Below are positions 23,227-32,372 of a stretch of DNA of 42,820 nt, piece after piece. Both the position numbers and the translations under genes were made by a program. Position 1 is the stretch's first letter. Every line of letters starts with the position of its first letter. The notes below the pieces were generated by a model. The model worked only from the letters and a program-made list of their open reading frames with translations, had not been told where the DNA came from and searched no databases. The DNA is from Acidobacteriota bacterium (GTDB lineage: Bacteria > Actinomycetota > Acidimicrobiia > Acidimicrobiales > CADCSY01): positions 1 to 42,820 of the forward strand of contig JAEKLB010000034.1 of assembly GCA_019510095.1 (NCBI GenBank), read 5' to 3'.

Positions 23227-24062
23227 CCCCGCCCCGCTACCTCCGGGCCGTGCTGCGCCGCGCCGGCGAACGCGACGCTCCGCCGGTCGACGCCGACTTC
23301 GCCAACCAGCTCGAGTCCCGACTGCGCGTGCTCGCCAGTGGACCCGTTCCCCAAGGCCGGCTCACCCGTGGCCACGGCCGCCGGCCGTGGACGGCCGCCG
23401 GCGCGATCGCGATCGCGGCCGCCGCCGTCGCCGCCGTCCTGATCAGCCAGAGCGGCGACCACACGAACCAGGTCACGACCCTGCCCGACATCGCCACCAC
23501 CGTCGCGCCGGCCACCGAGGTCACGAGCACGACCTCGCCCATCACGACGACCACCACCGCCACCACGGTGGCACCGCCGGTCAGCACCACGGTGGCCCCA
23601 TCGCCGGTCACCGTCGGCGCCACCACGGGCACCACCTCCCGGCCCCGGGCGACCACGACGACGTCCACCACGACCAAGCCGGCCACCACCACCACGACCG
23701 AGAAGCCGACCGTCACCGTGCTCCCGACCACCAGCACCACGACCAAGCCGACGACGACAACGACCACCGCGCCCGGCCAGCAGAACCTCGCCCTCGCCTG
23801 CCAGTCGACCGGCACCGTCACCTCGCCCGCCATCACCTGCCGGTGGGCCCAGTCGACGAGCGACTCGTTCAGCAACTACCGCCTGATCCGCAAGATGGAC
23901 GGCCAGGAGACGGTGCTCATCGCCGAAGATCCCAACCGGTCGACCGTGCAGTACGTCGACACCAGTCCCCGCCTCGGCGCCACCATCACCTACGGCGTCG
24001 TCGCCCGCAACAAGAACGGCACGATCCTCGGCCAGGGCCAGGCCACCGTCACCTGCTGCTAG
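23223..24062 (+). CDS. Probable membrane anti-sigma factor with extracellular Cys-W domain
   Basis: A 279-residue protein. Residues 1-55 are cytoplasmic and include DADFANQLESRLRVLA, which resembles the short N-terminal segment of actinobacterial membrane anti-sigma proteins. A single TM helix spans 56-75. A Thr-rich linker follows to about 185, then one fibronectin-III-like domain (188-279) with Cys193, Cys206-Arg-Trp and a terminal CC. No zinc-type HxxxCxxC anti-sigma motif is present. The start overlaps the sigma stop (ATGA). The inside/outside layout fits a sensor that holds the sigma factor until the outer domain meets a signal or partner. The anti-sigma role is inferred. Confidence 0.72.
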   Translation: MTPPRYLRAVLRRAGERDAPPVDADFANQLESRLRVLASGPVPQGRLTRGHGRRPWTAAGAIAIAAAAVAAVLISQSGDHTNQVTTLPDIATTVAPATEVTSTTSPITTTTTATTVAPPVSTTVAPSPVTVGATTGTTSRPRATTTTSTTTKPATTTTTEKPTVTVLPTTSTTTKPTTTTTTAPGQQNLALACQSTGTVTSPAITCRWAQSTSDSFSNYRLIRKMDGQETVLIAEDPNRSTVQYVDTSPRLGATITYGVVARNKNGTILGQGQATVTCC

Positions 24063-24082
24063 CCGCGGTGTGGCGCTAGGAC

Positions 24083-24742
24083 CTAGCGACGAGACGGGCG
24101 CACGGTGCTGCACCACGCCTGAAGGCGGGTGAACGCCGTCTCGTCGTGATCGCGCCGGTAGCGGATGCGAAGACCAGACAGCACCTGTCCCGATCGACAG
24201 GTCAGATCGGACTGGAAGTCGTCGTTCTCCACCCGGTCGAGCATCCACGAGGCCTGCAAGCCGGCGTCGGCCACCGTCGGGCTGCTGTCGGGGACGATCA
24301 CGCCGCAACGCGCCTTCAGATCCTTGAGGTAGCGGTCGTAGTTCACCTTGAACCCGCTGACCGCCCCGGTGGCGCCGTTGCAGCGCCCATCGCCCATCGC
24401 TGGCACGGCGAGCGCGGTCGCTGGCGACGAGCCGAACGAGGCGGTTCCCGACTGGACGCCAGTGGCGGTCATGCACCAGAGCCGCACGTACTCGAGCGCC
24501 GGATAGGTGCCCCAGTTGGCGCCCACCACATCGGCAGCGAAGGCGTACTTCCCCGTCGCGCACTTGATGTCGGCCGTGCCATCGGCCTTGCTGTCCTGCG
24601 ACGACGCCGCGCGCGAGTTGAGCAGCGTCGGCGCCGCCACGTTGGCGGTCGTCGCGCTCGCCAGCGGGGATCCGGCGACCATCATCGACACCGCCATCGC
24701 CGCTGCCGTTGCGCCGCTCACCAGAACCCGTCGAATGACCAT
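24083..24742 (-). CDS. Secreted protein with three Cys-bounded repeats, function unknown
   Basis: A 219-residue exported protein. Residues 1-30 form a signal peptide (MVIRRVLVSG...ASA). The mature part has six Cys, paired as C61-C90, C121-C146 and C182-C211. Each pair bounds a unit of the form C-x-G...(G)-hydrophobic...L-x-x-W/R-C, for example CNGATGAVSGFKVNY and CRSGQVLSGLRIRY. I do not recognise a named family; a lectin-like beta-trefoil or prism is possible. TACGTT lies seven bases before the ATG at 24742. It converges on the sigma cassette with 20 bases between stops. Confidence 0.7.
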   Translation of the reverse strand: MVIRRVLVSGATAAAMAVSMMVAGSPLASATTANVAAPTLLNSRAASSQDSKADGTADIKCATGKYAFAADVVGANWGTYPALEYVRLWCMTATGVQSGTASFGSSPATALAVPAMGDGRCNGATGAVSGFKVNYDRYLKDLKARCGVIVPDSSPTVADAGLQASWMLDRVENDDFQSDLTCRSGQVLSGLRIRYRRDHDETAFTRLQAWCSTVRPSRR

Positions 24743-24749
24743 GGGCAGC

Positions 24750-24755
24750 AACGTA
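24750..24755 (-). promoter_or_regulatory. Candidate leaderless -10 box (TACGTT)
   Basis: On the minus strand TACGTT ends seven bases before the ATG at 24742, with no ribosome-binding site. Confidence 0.5.
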
Positions 24756-24900
24756 CGAGCAACAGCGCGCCACGTCGACGGACGATTCCCGGCAACTCGC
24801 CCGGCGCCAGGGGCCAAACGACGCGGTTCGCCCATCGCGCCGCCCGATCATGCTGCCGCCTCCGGAAATCCCCGGGGCGCCCGACTGACACGATGACCAG

Positions 24901-25632
24901 GTGATCGTCCTCGTGCCGCCATCAGAAGGGAAGGCTGAGGGCGGCCCCGATCACTTCGACCCCGGGAGCGGCGCGTTCGGACCCTCCCTCGCCGGGCAGC
25001 GCTGCGCCGTCATCGGTGCGGTGATGACCGACGTCACCCGGAACGACGGACCGCGACGCTTGTTCGGCACGACCGGGCCCCTGGCCGAACGCGCCACCCA
25101 GGCGTTCCAACTGCTGACGACATCGAGCGCGGCGGCACTCCCGGCGTGGCGCCGATACACGGGCGTGGTGTGGACACATCTCGAGCCGGCCACGCTCAGC
25201 CCCGCTCGACGCCGACAGCTCGTCGTTCCATCCGCGCTCATGGGACTGGCCGCAGGCGACGACCCGGTGCCGGACTACCGGCTCAAGCTGTCGGTCTCCA
25301 CCCGGGTGACCGGCAGGCTCGACCGCTGGTGGCGCGACGCCGTCACCGCTGCGCTCATCACCCACGGGCGCGGCGCCATCGTCGACCTCCTCCCCACCGA
25401 GCACGCCGCCACGATCGACTGGAGCGAGCTCGGCAAGCAGCGCAAGGTCGTGCGCGTGTCATTCGTCTCCGGCACGGGCACCGGCGCCGCCGGCCACGGT
25501 GCCAAGGCGGTGAAGGGCATCCTCGCCCGTCGCCTCCTCACTGACGGCCTGGCGGCGATGCCGGGATTCGAGTGGCACGGCTGGACGTGCGAGCGGCAAG
25601 GCCAGCGCGACCTCATCGTCACCGCGCCCTGA
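24901..25632 (+). CDS. yaaA: YaaA family peroxide-stress protein (DUF328)
   Basis: A 243-residue cytoplasmic protein with the YaaA hallmarks: PPSEGK (6-11), a central PDYRLKLS, VDLLPTEHAATI, and a C-terminal HGAKAVKGILARRLL. In E. coli YaaA lowers intracellular iron and DNA damage under peroxide stress, and the fold binds DNA. The role here is inferred by homology. The GTG at 24901 was chosen because MIVLVPPSEGK follows directly. It is divergent from the secreted three-repeat protein gene and converges on the thioesterase gene with an eight-base gap. Confidence 0.87.
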   Translation: MIVLVPPSEGKAEGGPDHFDPGSGAFGPSLAGQRCAVIGAVMTDVTRNDGPRRLFGTTGPLAERATQAFQLLTTSSAAALPAWRRYTGVVWTHLEPATLSPARRRQLVVPSALMGLAAGDDPVPDYRLKLSVSTRVTGRLDRWWRDAVTAALITHGRGAIVDLLPTEHAATIDWSELGKQRKVVRVSFVSGTGTGAAGHGAKAVKGILARRLLTDGLAAMPGFEWHGWTCERQGQRDLIVTAP

Positions 25633-25640
25633 GAGCTGCG

Positions 25641-25997
25641 CTAGCCGAAGCGCTTGGTGTCGATCACCGCCCGCTGATGGGTGCCTTCGCTCATCAGGCC
25701 ACGAGGGCCCTGGACCTCGACGTCGAAGGTCAGCCGGCGACGGTCCTTCTCACGGAGCACGACGTGCACGGTCACGTCCTCGCCCTCTGATGCGGCGCCG
25801 ACATGGCTCACACACACATGCGTGCCGACGCTGGCCTCGCCCTCGTCGAGATGCAGCTGCACGAGCCGCACGCACGTCCCTTCCATGAGGCCGATCATCG
25901 ACGGAGTCGACAGCACCGGCACGTGCGCCGCCATCTCCTTGGTGACGGTGAACGTCTGCGTGTCCTCGATTCCCGGCGCCAGTGAGTCCTTCATCAC
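25641..25997 (-). CDS. FlK-like hotdog thioesterase
   Basis: A 118-residue single hotdog domain. Thr31 (STP), Glu39 (LMEGTC) and His65 (VSHV) keep exactly the Thr-x7-Glu-x25-His spacing of the fluoroacetyl-CoA thioesterase catalytic triad. VLSTPSMIGLMEGTC and GEASVGTHVCVSH are typical of the family. Most homologues are not fluoroacetate-specific, so a general small acyl-CoA substrate is more likely. ATG at 25997 or the next codon may be the start. It follows the SnoaL-like gene by five bases, so the two are one operon. Confidence 0.85.
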   Translation of the reverse strand: MMKDSLAPGIEDTQTFTVTKEMAAHVPVLSTPSMIGLMEGTCVRLVQLHLDEGEASVGTHVCVSHVGAASEGEDVTVHVVLREKDRRRLTFDVEVQGPRGLMSEGTHQRAVIDTKRFG

Positions 25998-26002
25998 ATG
26001 CC

Positions 26003-26347
26003 CTACTTCGTCCAGACGGTGAAGCGCACGACCTTGCCGTCGGCGTCGAGGGTCGCGTGGTCGATGGCGCCGAGGCGGTACTCCGTCTCGCCCTTGGTGA
26101 CGGCTTCCAGCTCGTAGACGCAGTCGTTGCCCTGCTCGACGTAGCTGGCGATGCGGATCGTCGGCGTGATCGTGCCGAGGAAGTCCTCGTAGAACGCACC
26201 GATCGCCGGGCGGCCGCGGAACTCCTGCCGGTTGGGCGCAAGGAACAGCGCGTCCTCCGCGAACAGATCCTGCAACTCGCTGTAGGCGCCCCGATTGATG
26301 ATCTCGACGTAGCTCTCGGCAAACCGACGCGGCGCACTCGTGCTCAT
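26003..26347 (-). CDS. SnoaL-like / NTF2-fold protein
   Basis: A 114-residue cone-shaped NTF2-like protein: an N-terminal helix (RRFAESYVEIINRGAYSEL), then LFAEDALFLAPNRQEFRGRPAI and GAFYEDFLG, and beta strands to FTVWTK. Proteins of this fold include polyketide cyclases, ketosteroid isomerases and dehydratases. No specific catalytic set can be assigned. The ATG at 26345-26347 was chosen over an Arg/Pro-rich upstream frame. It is cotranscribed with the thioesterase gene, which suggests the pair acts on a CoA-linked metabolite. Confidence 0.8.
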   Translation of the reverse strand: MSTSAPRRFAESYVEIINRGAYSELQDLFAEDALFLAPNRQEFRGRPAIGAFYEDFLGTITPTIRIASYVEQGNDCVYELEAVTKGETEYRLGAIDHATLDADGKVVRFTVWTK

Positions 26348-26483
26348 GCCAACGGATGCTGGCACAGCCATCCGCCCTGCCGCTCGCCGAACGGGCTTGG
26401 CCGGTCGGCGACGCGAAGCGGCCGGGCCCAGAGGGCCCGGCCGCATCAGAACTCGAGCCCGAAGCTCCGCTTCGGGATCGAAG

Positions 26484-28139
<1,656 letters not shown>

Positions 28140-28156
28140 CTACCTCGCGACCCTCG

Positions 28157-28183
28157 TTAGCACTCTCGGTCGTCGAGTGCTAA
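28157..28183. promoter_or_regulatory. CIRCE operator (HrcA binding site)
   Basis: TTAGCACTC, nine bases, GAGTGCTAA: a perfect 9-9-9 CIRCE inverted repeat between the divergent groEL and gpgS genes. HrcA bound here would repress groEL. It is 55 bases from the gpgS start and could also touch that promoter. Confidence 0.95.
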
Positions 28184-28237
28184 CAGCAAACCAGCTCCGC
28201 TGGCAGATCGCAACTGCGCTGATGGAAGGATGGCCCC

Positions 28238-29116
28238 GTGACCGAAGCCCCCGTGCCCTACGCCGCCTGGGACTTCGACGCCGCCTCGGTGGCCGCCCGG
28301 AAGGACGGCCAGCGGATCTCGCTGTGCATCCCGGCCAAGGACGAGGAGCCCACCGTCGGCCTCCTGGTGCGCGCCGTGGTCCGGGACCTCATCGAACGGG
28401 TGCCGCTCCTCGACGAGGTGGTGGTGCTCGACGACCGCTCGGTCGACGGGACGGCGGAGGTGGCCGAGGCCGCTGGCGCCCGGGTGGTCTGCGTCGACGA
28501 GGTCCTGCCCGACCTCGACCGCCGCACCGGCAAGGGCGAGGCCCTCTGGAAGTCGGTGGCCGGCTCGGTCGGCGACATCGTCGTGTGGGTCGACGCCGAC
28601 ATCCGCCGGTTCGACACCAACTTCGTCCTGGGCCTGGTGGCCCCGCTCGTCACCGATGCCAACGTCGACTTCGTCAAGGGCTGGTACGCCAGGGAGGGCG
28701 GGCGGGTCACCGAGCTGGTCGCCCGGCCCGTCCTGGCCATGCTCTTCCCCCACCTCTCGGTGTTCCACCAGCCCCTCGCCGGCGAGTACGGCGGGCGCCG
28801 CGCCCTCCTGGAGTCGGTGCCGTTCGTGGGTGGCTACGGCGTCGACATCGGGCTCCTCATCGACGTGGCCGATCGCATCGGCGTCGGGCGGATGGCCCAG
28901 GTCGACCTCGGCGTGCGTGTCCACCGCAACCGCCCGCTCGACGCCCTGGCCCCCCAGGCCACCACGGTGCTGCGCACCGCGCTGAGCAGAGCCGGCGTCT
29001 CCCTCTCGCAGTTCCCGACCCAGCTCGTGCGCCCCGGCGAGGATCCGGTCACCGTCGACTTCAGCGAGCGCCCCCCGCTGGCCGACATCCCGAACTACCG
29101 CCGCCTCACCGCCTGA
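28238..29116 (+). CDS. gpgS: Glucosyl-3-phosphoglycerate synthase (GT81)
   Basis: A 292-residue GT-A fold glycosyltransferase. [13 protein letters not shown] opens the nucleotide-sugar site, [16 protein letters not shown] follows, and VDAD (118-121) is the DxD metal motif. The [12 protein letters not shown] and [16 protein letters not shown] stretches match GpgS. The enzyme joins glucose from an NDP-glucose to 3-phosphoglycerate, the first step to glucosylglycerate and, in mycobacteria, to polymethylated lipopolysaccharides. The GTG start has a GGAAGGA ribosome-binding site. No gpgP is adjacent, but a glycerate kinase and OtsA/OtsB-like genes follow, which supports a compatible-solute role. 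Confidence 0.88.
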   Translation: MTEAPVPYAAWDFDAASVAARKDGQRISLCIPAKDEEPTVGLLVRAVVRDLIERVPLLDEVVVLDDRSVDGTAEVAEAAGARVVCVDEVLPDLDRRTGKGEALWKSVAGSVGDIVVWVDADIRRFDTNFVLGLVAPLVTDANVDFVKGWYAREGGRVTELVARPVLAMLFPHLSVFHQPLAGEYGGRRALLESVPFVGGYGVDIGLLIDVADRIGVGRMAQVDLGVRVHRNRPLDALAPQATTVLRTALSRAGVSLSQFPTQLVRPGEDPVTVDFSERPPLADIPNYRRLTA

Positions 29117-29123
29117 ACCTTCT

Positions 29124-29174
29124 CGTTCTTCGGCGAGTTCCCCGCACAGCGTGTGGGGAACTCGCCGAAGAACG
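29124..29174. terminator. Long hairpin between convergent genes
   Basis: A perfect 20-bp inverted repeat: arms 29124-29143 and 29155-29174. It extends inward by three more pairs after one G-T wobble, leaving an AGC loop. The arm begins CGTTCTTCGGCGAGTTCCCC. It lies between the convergent gpgS and glycerate kinase genes, so it can terminate both. It shares CGTTCTTYGGCGA with the hairpin at 7654-7706. Confidence 0.75.
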
Positions 29175-29176
29175 GG

Positions 29177-30160
29177 TCAGACGAGGCGCTGGCGCACGAC
29201 ATCCTCGATGCAGCGGGTGGTGTGGGCCCAGGCCCGCTCCTCGCCGAACCGCTCGACCAGCGAGACCACCTCGAGGCCGTCGGGGATCGCCACACCGTCG
29301 TCGACGTCACCGACGACCGCCAGCACGGGCACGCCGAGGGCGGCCGCCAGCTCAGCGACGCCACCGACGACCTTGCCCTCGAAGGACTGCTCGTCGAGGA
29401 AGCCCTCGGCGGTGACGACCAGGTCGGCGCCCTCGATGCGCTCGTAGAGGTCGAGCTCGTCGGCCACCAACTCGAATCCCTCGACCAACCGGGCGCCGGC
29501 GCACGCGAGGCCGCCCGCCAGCCCGCCGGCGGCGCCCGCCCCGGCCAGCGCGTCGACGTCGATCCCGTACGACTCGGCGTAGAGCTGGGCCAGGCGCTCC
29601 AGCCGCCGGGTCAGCAGCTGCACCTGGGCCGGGCTGGCGCCCTTCTGGGGGGCGAACACCCGGGCGGCGTCGACGAAGCGGGTCCGCACGTCGCACGCCA
29701 CGATCAGCTCGATGGCCTTCAGCCGGGCCAGGGGCTCGAGCGCCCGGAGCGCCGCCAACCCGCCGTCGGTGGTCGCCGAGCCCCCGACGGCCACCACGAT
29801 GCGCTTGCACCCGGCGTCCATGGCCGCGGCGATCAGCTCGCCCGTCCCGGCGGTCGACGCCGCCACCGGGTCGTTCTCCTCCGGGCCGCCGGCGAGGGCC
29901 AGGCCCGACGCCAGCGCCATCTCGACCACGGCGGTACGCCCGTAGCGCCAGGCCGCCTCGACCGTGTCGCCGAGGGGTCCGGTGACGACGCTGGTCCGGT
30001 TGGGCCCGCCGAGCGCGGCCAGGGTGCCCTCGCCCCCGTCGGCCAGCGGGACCTCGTCGCAGTCCCAGCCGCCCTCCCATGCCACCCGGCCCACGGCGGC
30101 AGCCACGTCGGCCGCGGTGGCCGAGCCGCGCAGCTTGTCGGGGGCAGCCACCACTCGCAC
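29177..30160 (-). CDS. Glycerate kinase (GlxK/GarK type)
   Basis: A 327-residue kinase of the bacterial type I glycerate kinase family. It starts [18 protein letters not shown], has [34 protein letters not shown], and a C-terminal [20 protein letters not shown]. It phosphorylates D-glycerate to 2- or 3-phosphoglycerate. Next to gpgS it could return glycerate, released when glucosylglycerate is broken down, to phosphoglycerate, which GpgS can reuse if the product is the 3-isomer. The start is a GTG at 30158-30160. It diverges from the OtsA-like gene across 41 bases. Confidence 0.88.
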   Translation of the reverse strand: MRVVAAPDKLRGSATAADVAAAVGRVAWEGGWDCDEVPLADGGEGTLAALGGPNRTSVVTGPLGDTVEAAWRYGRTAVVEMALASGLALAGGPEENDPVAASTAGTGELIAAAMDAGCKRIVVAVGGSATTDGGLAALRALEPLARLKAIELIVACDVRTRFVDAARVFAPQKGASPAQVQLLTRRLERLAQLYAESYGIDVDALAGAGAAGGLAGGLACAGARLVEGFELVADELDLYERIEGADLVVTAEGFLDEQSFEGKVVGGVAELAAALGVPVLAVVGDVDDGVAIPDGLEVVSLVERFGEERAWAHTTRCIEDVVRQRLV

Positions 30161-30188
30161 CCCCTCATGTTGGTGCTCCCCGCCTGGG

Positions 30189-30194
30189 TACGTT
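30189..30194 (+). promoter_or_regulatory. Candidate leaderless -10 box (TACGTT)
   Basis: TACGTT ends seven bases before the ATG of the OtsA-like gene at 30202, with no ribosome-binding site. Confidence 0.5.
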
Positions 30195-30201
30195 GCCGGC
30201 G

Positions 30202-31572
30202 ATGGCTTCCCCCCTCGTCGTGGTGTCGAACCGCGGTCCGCTGGCGTTCGAGCTCGACGACGGCGAGCTGCGGACCAAGAAGGCAGGAGGAGGCCTGGCC
30301 ACCGTCATGGGCGGCGCCGTGCAGGGCACGGCGGCCACCTGGGTCGCCGGCGCCCTGTCGGACGCCGACCGTCGGGCAGCCGAGCGCGGGATGGTCGAGG
30401 CCGAGGGGTTCCACGTCGAGCTGCTCACGCTCGATCCAGCCGACTACGCCTCCTACTACGACGTGATCTCCAACGCGACCTTGTGGTTCCTCCACCACGG
30501 CCTCTGGGATACGCCCCGCCGGCCGCGCTTCGACCGGGCCTGGTGGCAGGCGTGGGACGGTTACCGCCGGGTGAACCGGGCGTTCGCCGAACGGGTTGCC
30601 GGCTGCGCGCCGGCGGGCGCACAGGTGCTCGTCCAGGACTACCACCTGTGCCTGGTCGGGGAGCACCTCTGCGACCTGCGGCCCGACCTGTCGGTGGTGC
30701 ACTTCCACCACACGCCCTTCGCATCGCCGACCGAGTGGCGCATGCTCCCCGCCGCGGTCGGCAACGAGCTGCTCAACGGGCTCACCGCGTACACCGCGTG
30801 CGGGTTCCACAACCAGCGATGGGCCAACGCCTTCGAGGCCACCGCGCGCGACGCGGGCGTGACACCGCCACCGACCTTCGTGTCACCGGCGACCGCCGAC
30901 GCCGCCGACATCGAGAAGGTGGCGGCATCGGCGCCGTGCGACGACGCACTCGACCGGCTCGACCGCCTCGTCGGCGACCGCAAGCTCATCGTGCGGGTCG
31001 ACCGCATCGAGCTGTCGAAGAACATCGTGCGCGGCTTCCTCGCCTACGACGACCTGCTGCGCACCCGGCCCGAGTGGCGCGAGCGCGTCGTCTTCGGCGC
31101 GTTCGTCTACCCGTCACGCGAGGGGCTGGCCGAGTACCAGGCCTACCGGCAGGAGGTCGAGGGCGTGATCGACCGCATCAACGCCGAGTGGTCGACACCC
31201 GGCTGGACCCCGATCCTCTATGACGCCCAGGACGACTTCCCCCGCTCGGTCGCCGCCCTGCGCCGCTTCGACGTGCTCCTCGTCAACCCGGTACGTGACG
31301 GGCTCAACCTGGTGGCCAAGGAGGGCATGATCGTCAACGAGCGCGACGGCGTGCTCGCCCTCAGCCGGGAATCGGGCGTGTTCGCCGAGCTCGGTGATGT
31401 CGCCCTCGAGGTCCACCCCTTCGACGTGGTCGGCACGAGCGACGCACTGCACCGGGGCCTGTCGATGACCGACGACGAGCGCCGCACCCATTTCACCCGC
31501 GCCCACGAGCGGGTCCTCCAGCGCACCGGCGCCGACTGGCTGGCCGACCAGATGAACGCAGCAGCCCAGTAG
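30202..31572 (+). CDS. otsA: GT20 family glycosyltransferase, trehalose-6-phosphate synthase-like
   Basis: A 456-residue GT-B fold enzyme of the OtsA family. It has VVSNRGPLAFELDDGELR with a GGGLAT loop near the N-terminus, VQDYHLCLV, HFHHTPFASPTEWRML, and VDRIELSKNIVRG, which keeps the Arg and Lys (five apart) that hold the donor phosphate. Classical OtsA has VDRLDYSKG here, so this is a divergent branch that recalls the VldE-like subgroup. The acceptor may be glucose-6-phosphate or another sugar phosphate. The next gene, convergent and abutting, is an OtsB-like phosphatase, which favours trehalose synthesis. The upstream frame before 30202 is Pro/Arg-rich and was rejected. Confidence 0.82.
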   Translation: MASPLVVVSNRGPLAFELDDGELRTKKAGGGLATVMGGAVQGTAATWVAGALSDADRRAAERGMVEAEGFHVELLTLDPADYASYYDVISNATLWFLHHGLWDTPRRPRFDRAWWQAWDGYRRVNRAFAERVAGCAPAGAQVLVQDYHLCLVGEHLCDLRPDLSVVHFHHTPFASPTEWRMLPAAVGNELLNGLTAYTACGFHNQRWANAFEATARDAGVTPPPTFVSPATADAADIEKVAASAPCDDALDRLDRLVGDRKLIVRVDRIELSKNIVRGFLAYDDLLRTRPEWRERVVFGAFVYPSREGLAEYQAYRQEVEGVIDRINAEWSTPGWTPILYDAQDDFPRSVAALRRFDVLLVNPVRDGLNLVAKEGMIVNERDGVLALSRESGVFAELGDVALEVHPFDVVGTSDALHRGLSMTDDERRTHFTRAHERVLQRTGADWLADQMNAAAQ

Positions 31573-32316
31573 CTAGAGGCTCTCGAGGACGCCCAGCACG
31601 CCACCCTGGCCGTCGACGACCACGTCGGCCCGCTCGAGCATCTCCACCGGCGACTCCGAGGTCGCCACCGCCACCCGCACGGTGTGCACGCCCTGGGCAG
31701 CGAGGCGGTCGAGGGCGTCGAACGCAGTCAGATCGCCGATGTCGTCACCGAGGAAGCACACCGCCCGGAGGCCTGACACCGCCGCCTCGATCGCCGTGCC
31801 CTTGTCGATGTGCACAGGCGGGTGGAGCTCGATCGATGCCTTGGCCTCGCGGGGGACCAGCCCCGAGCGATCGGCCTCGGCGTGCGCCCAGGCCCGGACC
31901 TCGGGACCGAGCTCGGGCGTTGTGCGGAAGTGCAGCGTGAGCGACAGGCCCTTGTCCTCCACCCCGGCACCGAACACGCCGACCGCCCGGCCGACGGCGC
32001 CGGCCACCACGTCGCGCCAACCGGTGGCCTCAGCCGCCTGGATGAGCACGCCGCCGGCGAGGTTCTCGAGGCCGTACAGCCCACACAGCCACAGCCGGTC
32101 GCCGAGCTGGGAGGCCAGGAACTCGACCGGGCGGCCGGAGACCACGCCCACCAGGGCATAGCGGTCGGCCAACCGGTGCAGGGCGCCGACGGCGCCCGGC
32201 GACGGGGCGGCGGCGCCTGGGTCGTCGACGATGGGCGCCAGCGTGCCGTCATAGTCGGTGATCACCGCCGCCGACGACGGATCGTCGCGCAGGGCGTGGA
32301 ACGGATCGGAGGGCAC
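31573..32316 (-). CDS. otsB: Trehalose-phosphatase OtsB-like HAD protein
   Basis: A 247-residue HAD phosphatase: ITDYDGTLAPIVDDP carries the DxDGT nucleophile motif. VVSGRPVEFLASQLGD is motif II. HIDKGTAIEA carries the motif III Lys, and FLGDDIGDLTAFDAL is the motif IV acidic pair. The order matches trehalose-6-phosphate phosphatases. Substrate alternatives are other glycosyl phosphates, including glucosyl-3-phosphoglycerate, because no gpgP is seen. It ends directly at the otsA stop (TAG then CTA), on the opposite strand, so the two are not one transcript. The GTG start has TACCGT six bases upstream. Confidence 0.85.
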   Translation of the reverse strand: MPSDPFHALRDDPSSAAVITDYDGTLAPIVDDPGAAAPSPGAVGALHRLADRYALVGVVSGRPVEFLASQLGDRLWLCGLYGLENLAGGVLIQAAEATGWRDVVAGAVGRAVGVFGAGVEDKGLSLTLHFRTTPELGPEVRAWAHAEADRSGLVPREAKASIELHPPVHIDKGTAIEAAVSGLRAVCFLGDDIGDLTAFDALDRLAAQGVHTVRVAVATSESPVEMLERADVVVDGQGGVLGVLESL

Positions 32317-32322
32317 CGACCG

Positions 32323-32332
32323 ACGGTACTTT
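32323..32332. promoter_or_regulatory. Overlapping divergent -10 boxes of otsB and the lipoprotein gene
   Basis: On minus, TACCGT (32328-32323) ends six bases before the otsB GTG. On plus, TACTTT (32327-32332) ends seven bases before an in-frame ATC at 32340. The boxes overlap by two bases. Confidence 0.5.
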
Positions 32333-32372
32333 CGGCACCATCGTCCCGCTTCGTCGCGCCCGCTGGCGCCGC

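Noticed and set aside
24074-24088. CGCTAGG-A-CCTAGCG inverted repeat between convergent genes
   Set aside because: It has only five to seven pairs and almost no loop, with one arm forming the stop codon of the minus gene. It is too weak to call a terminator.
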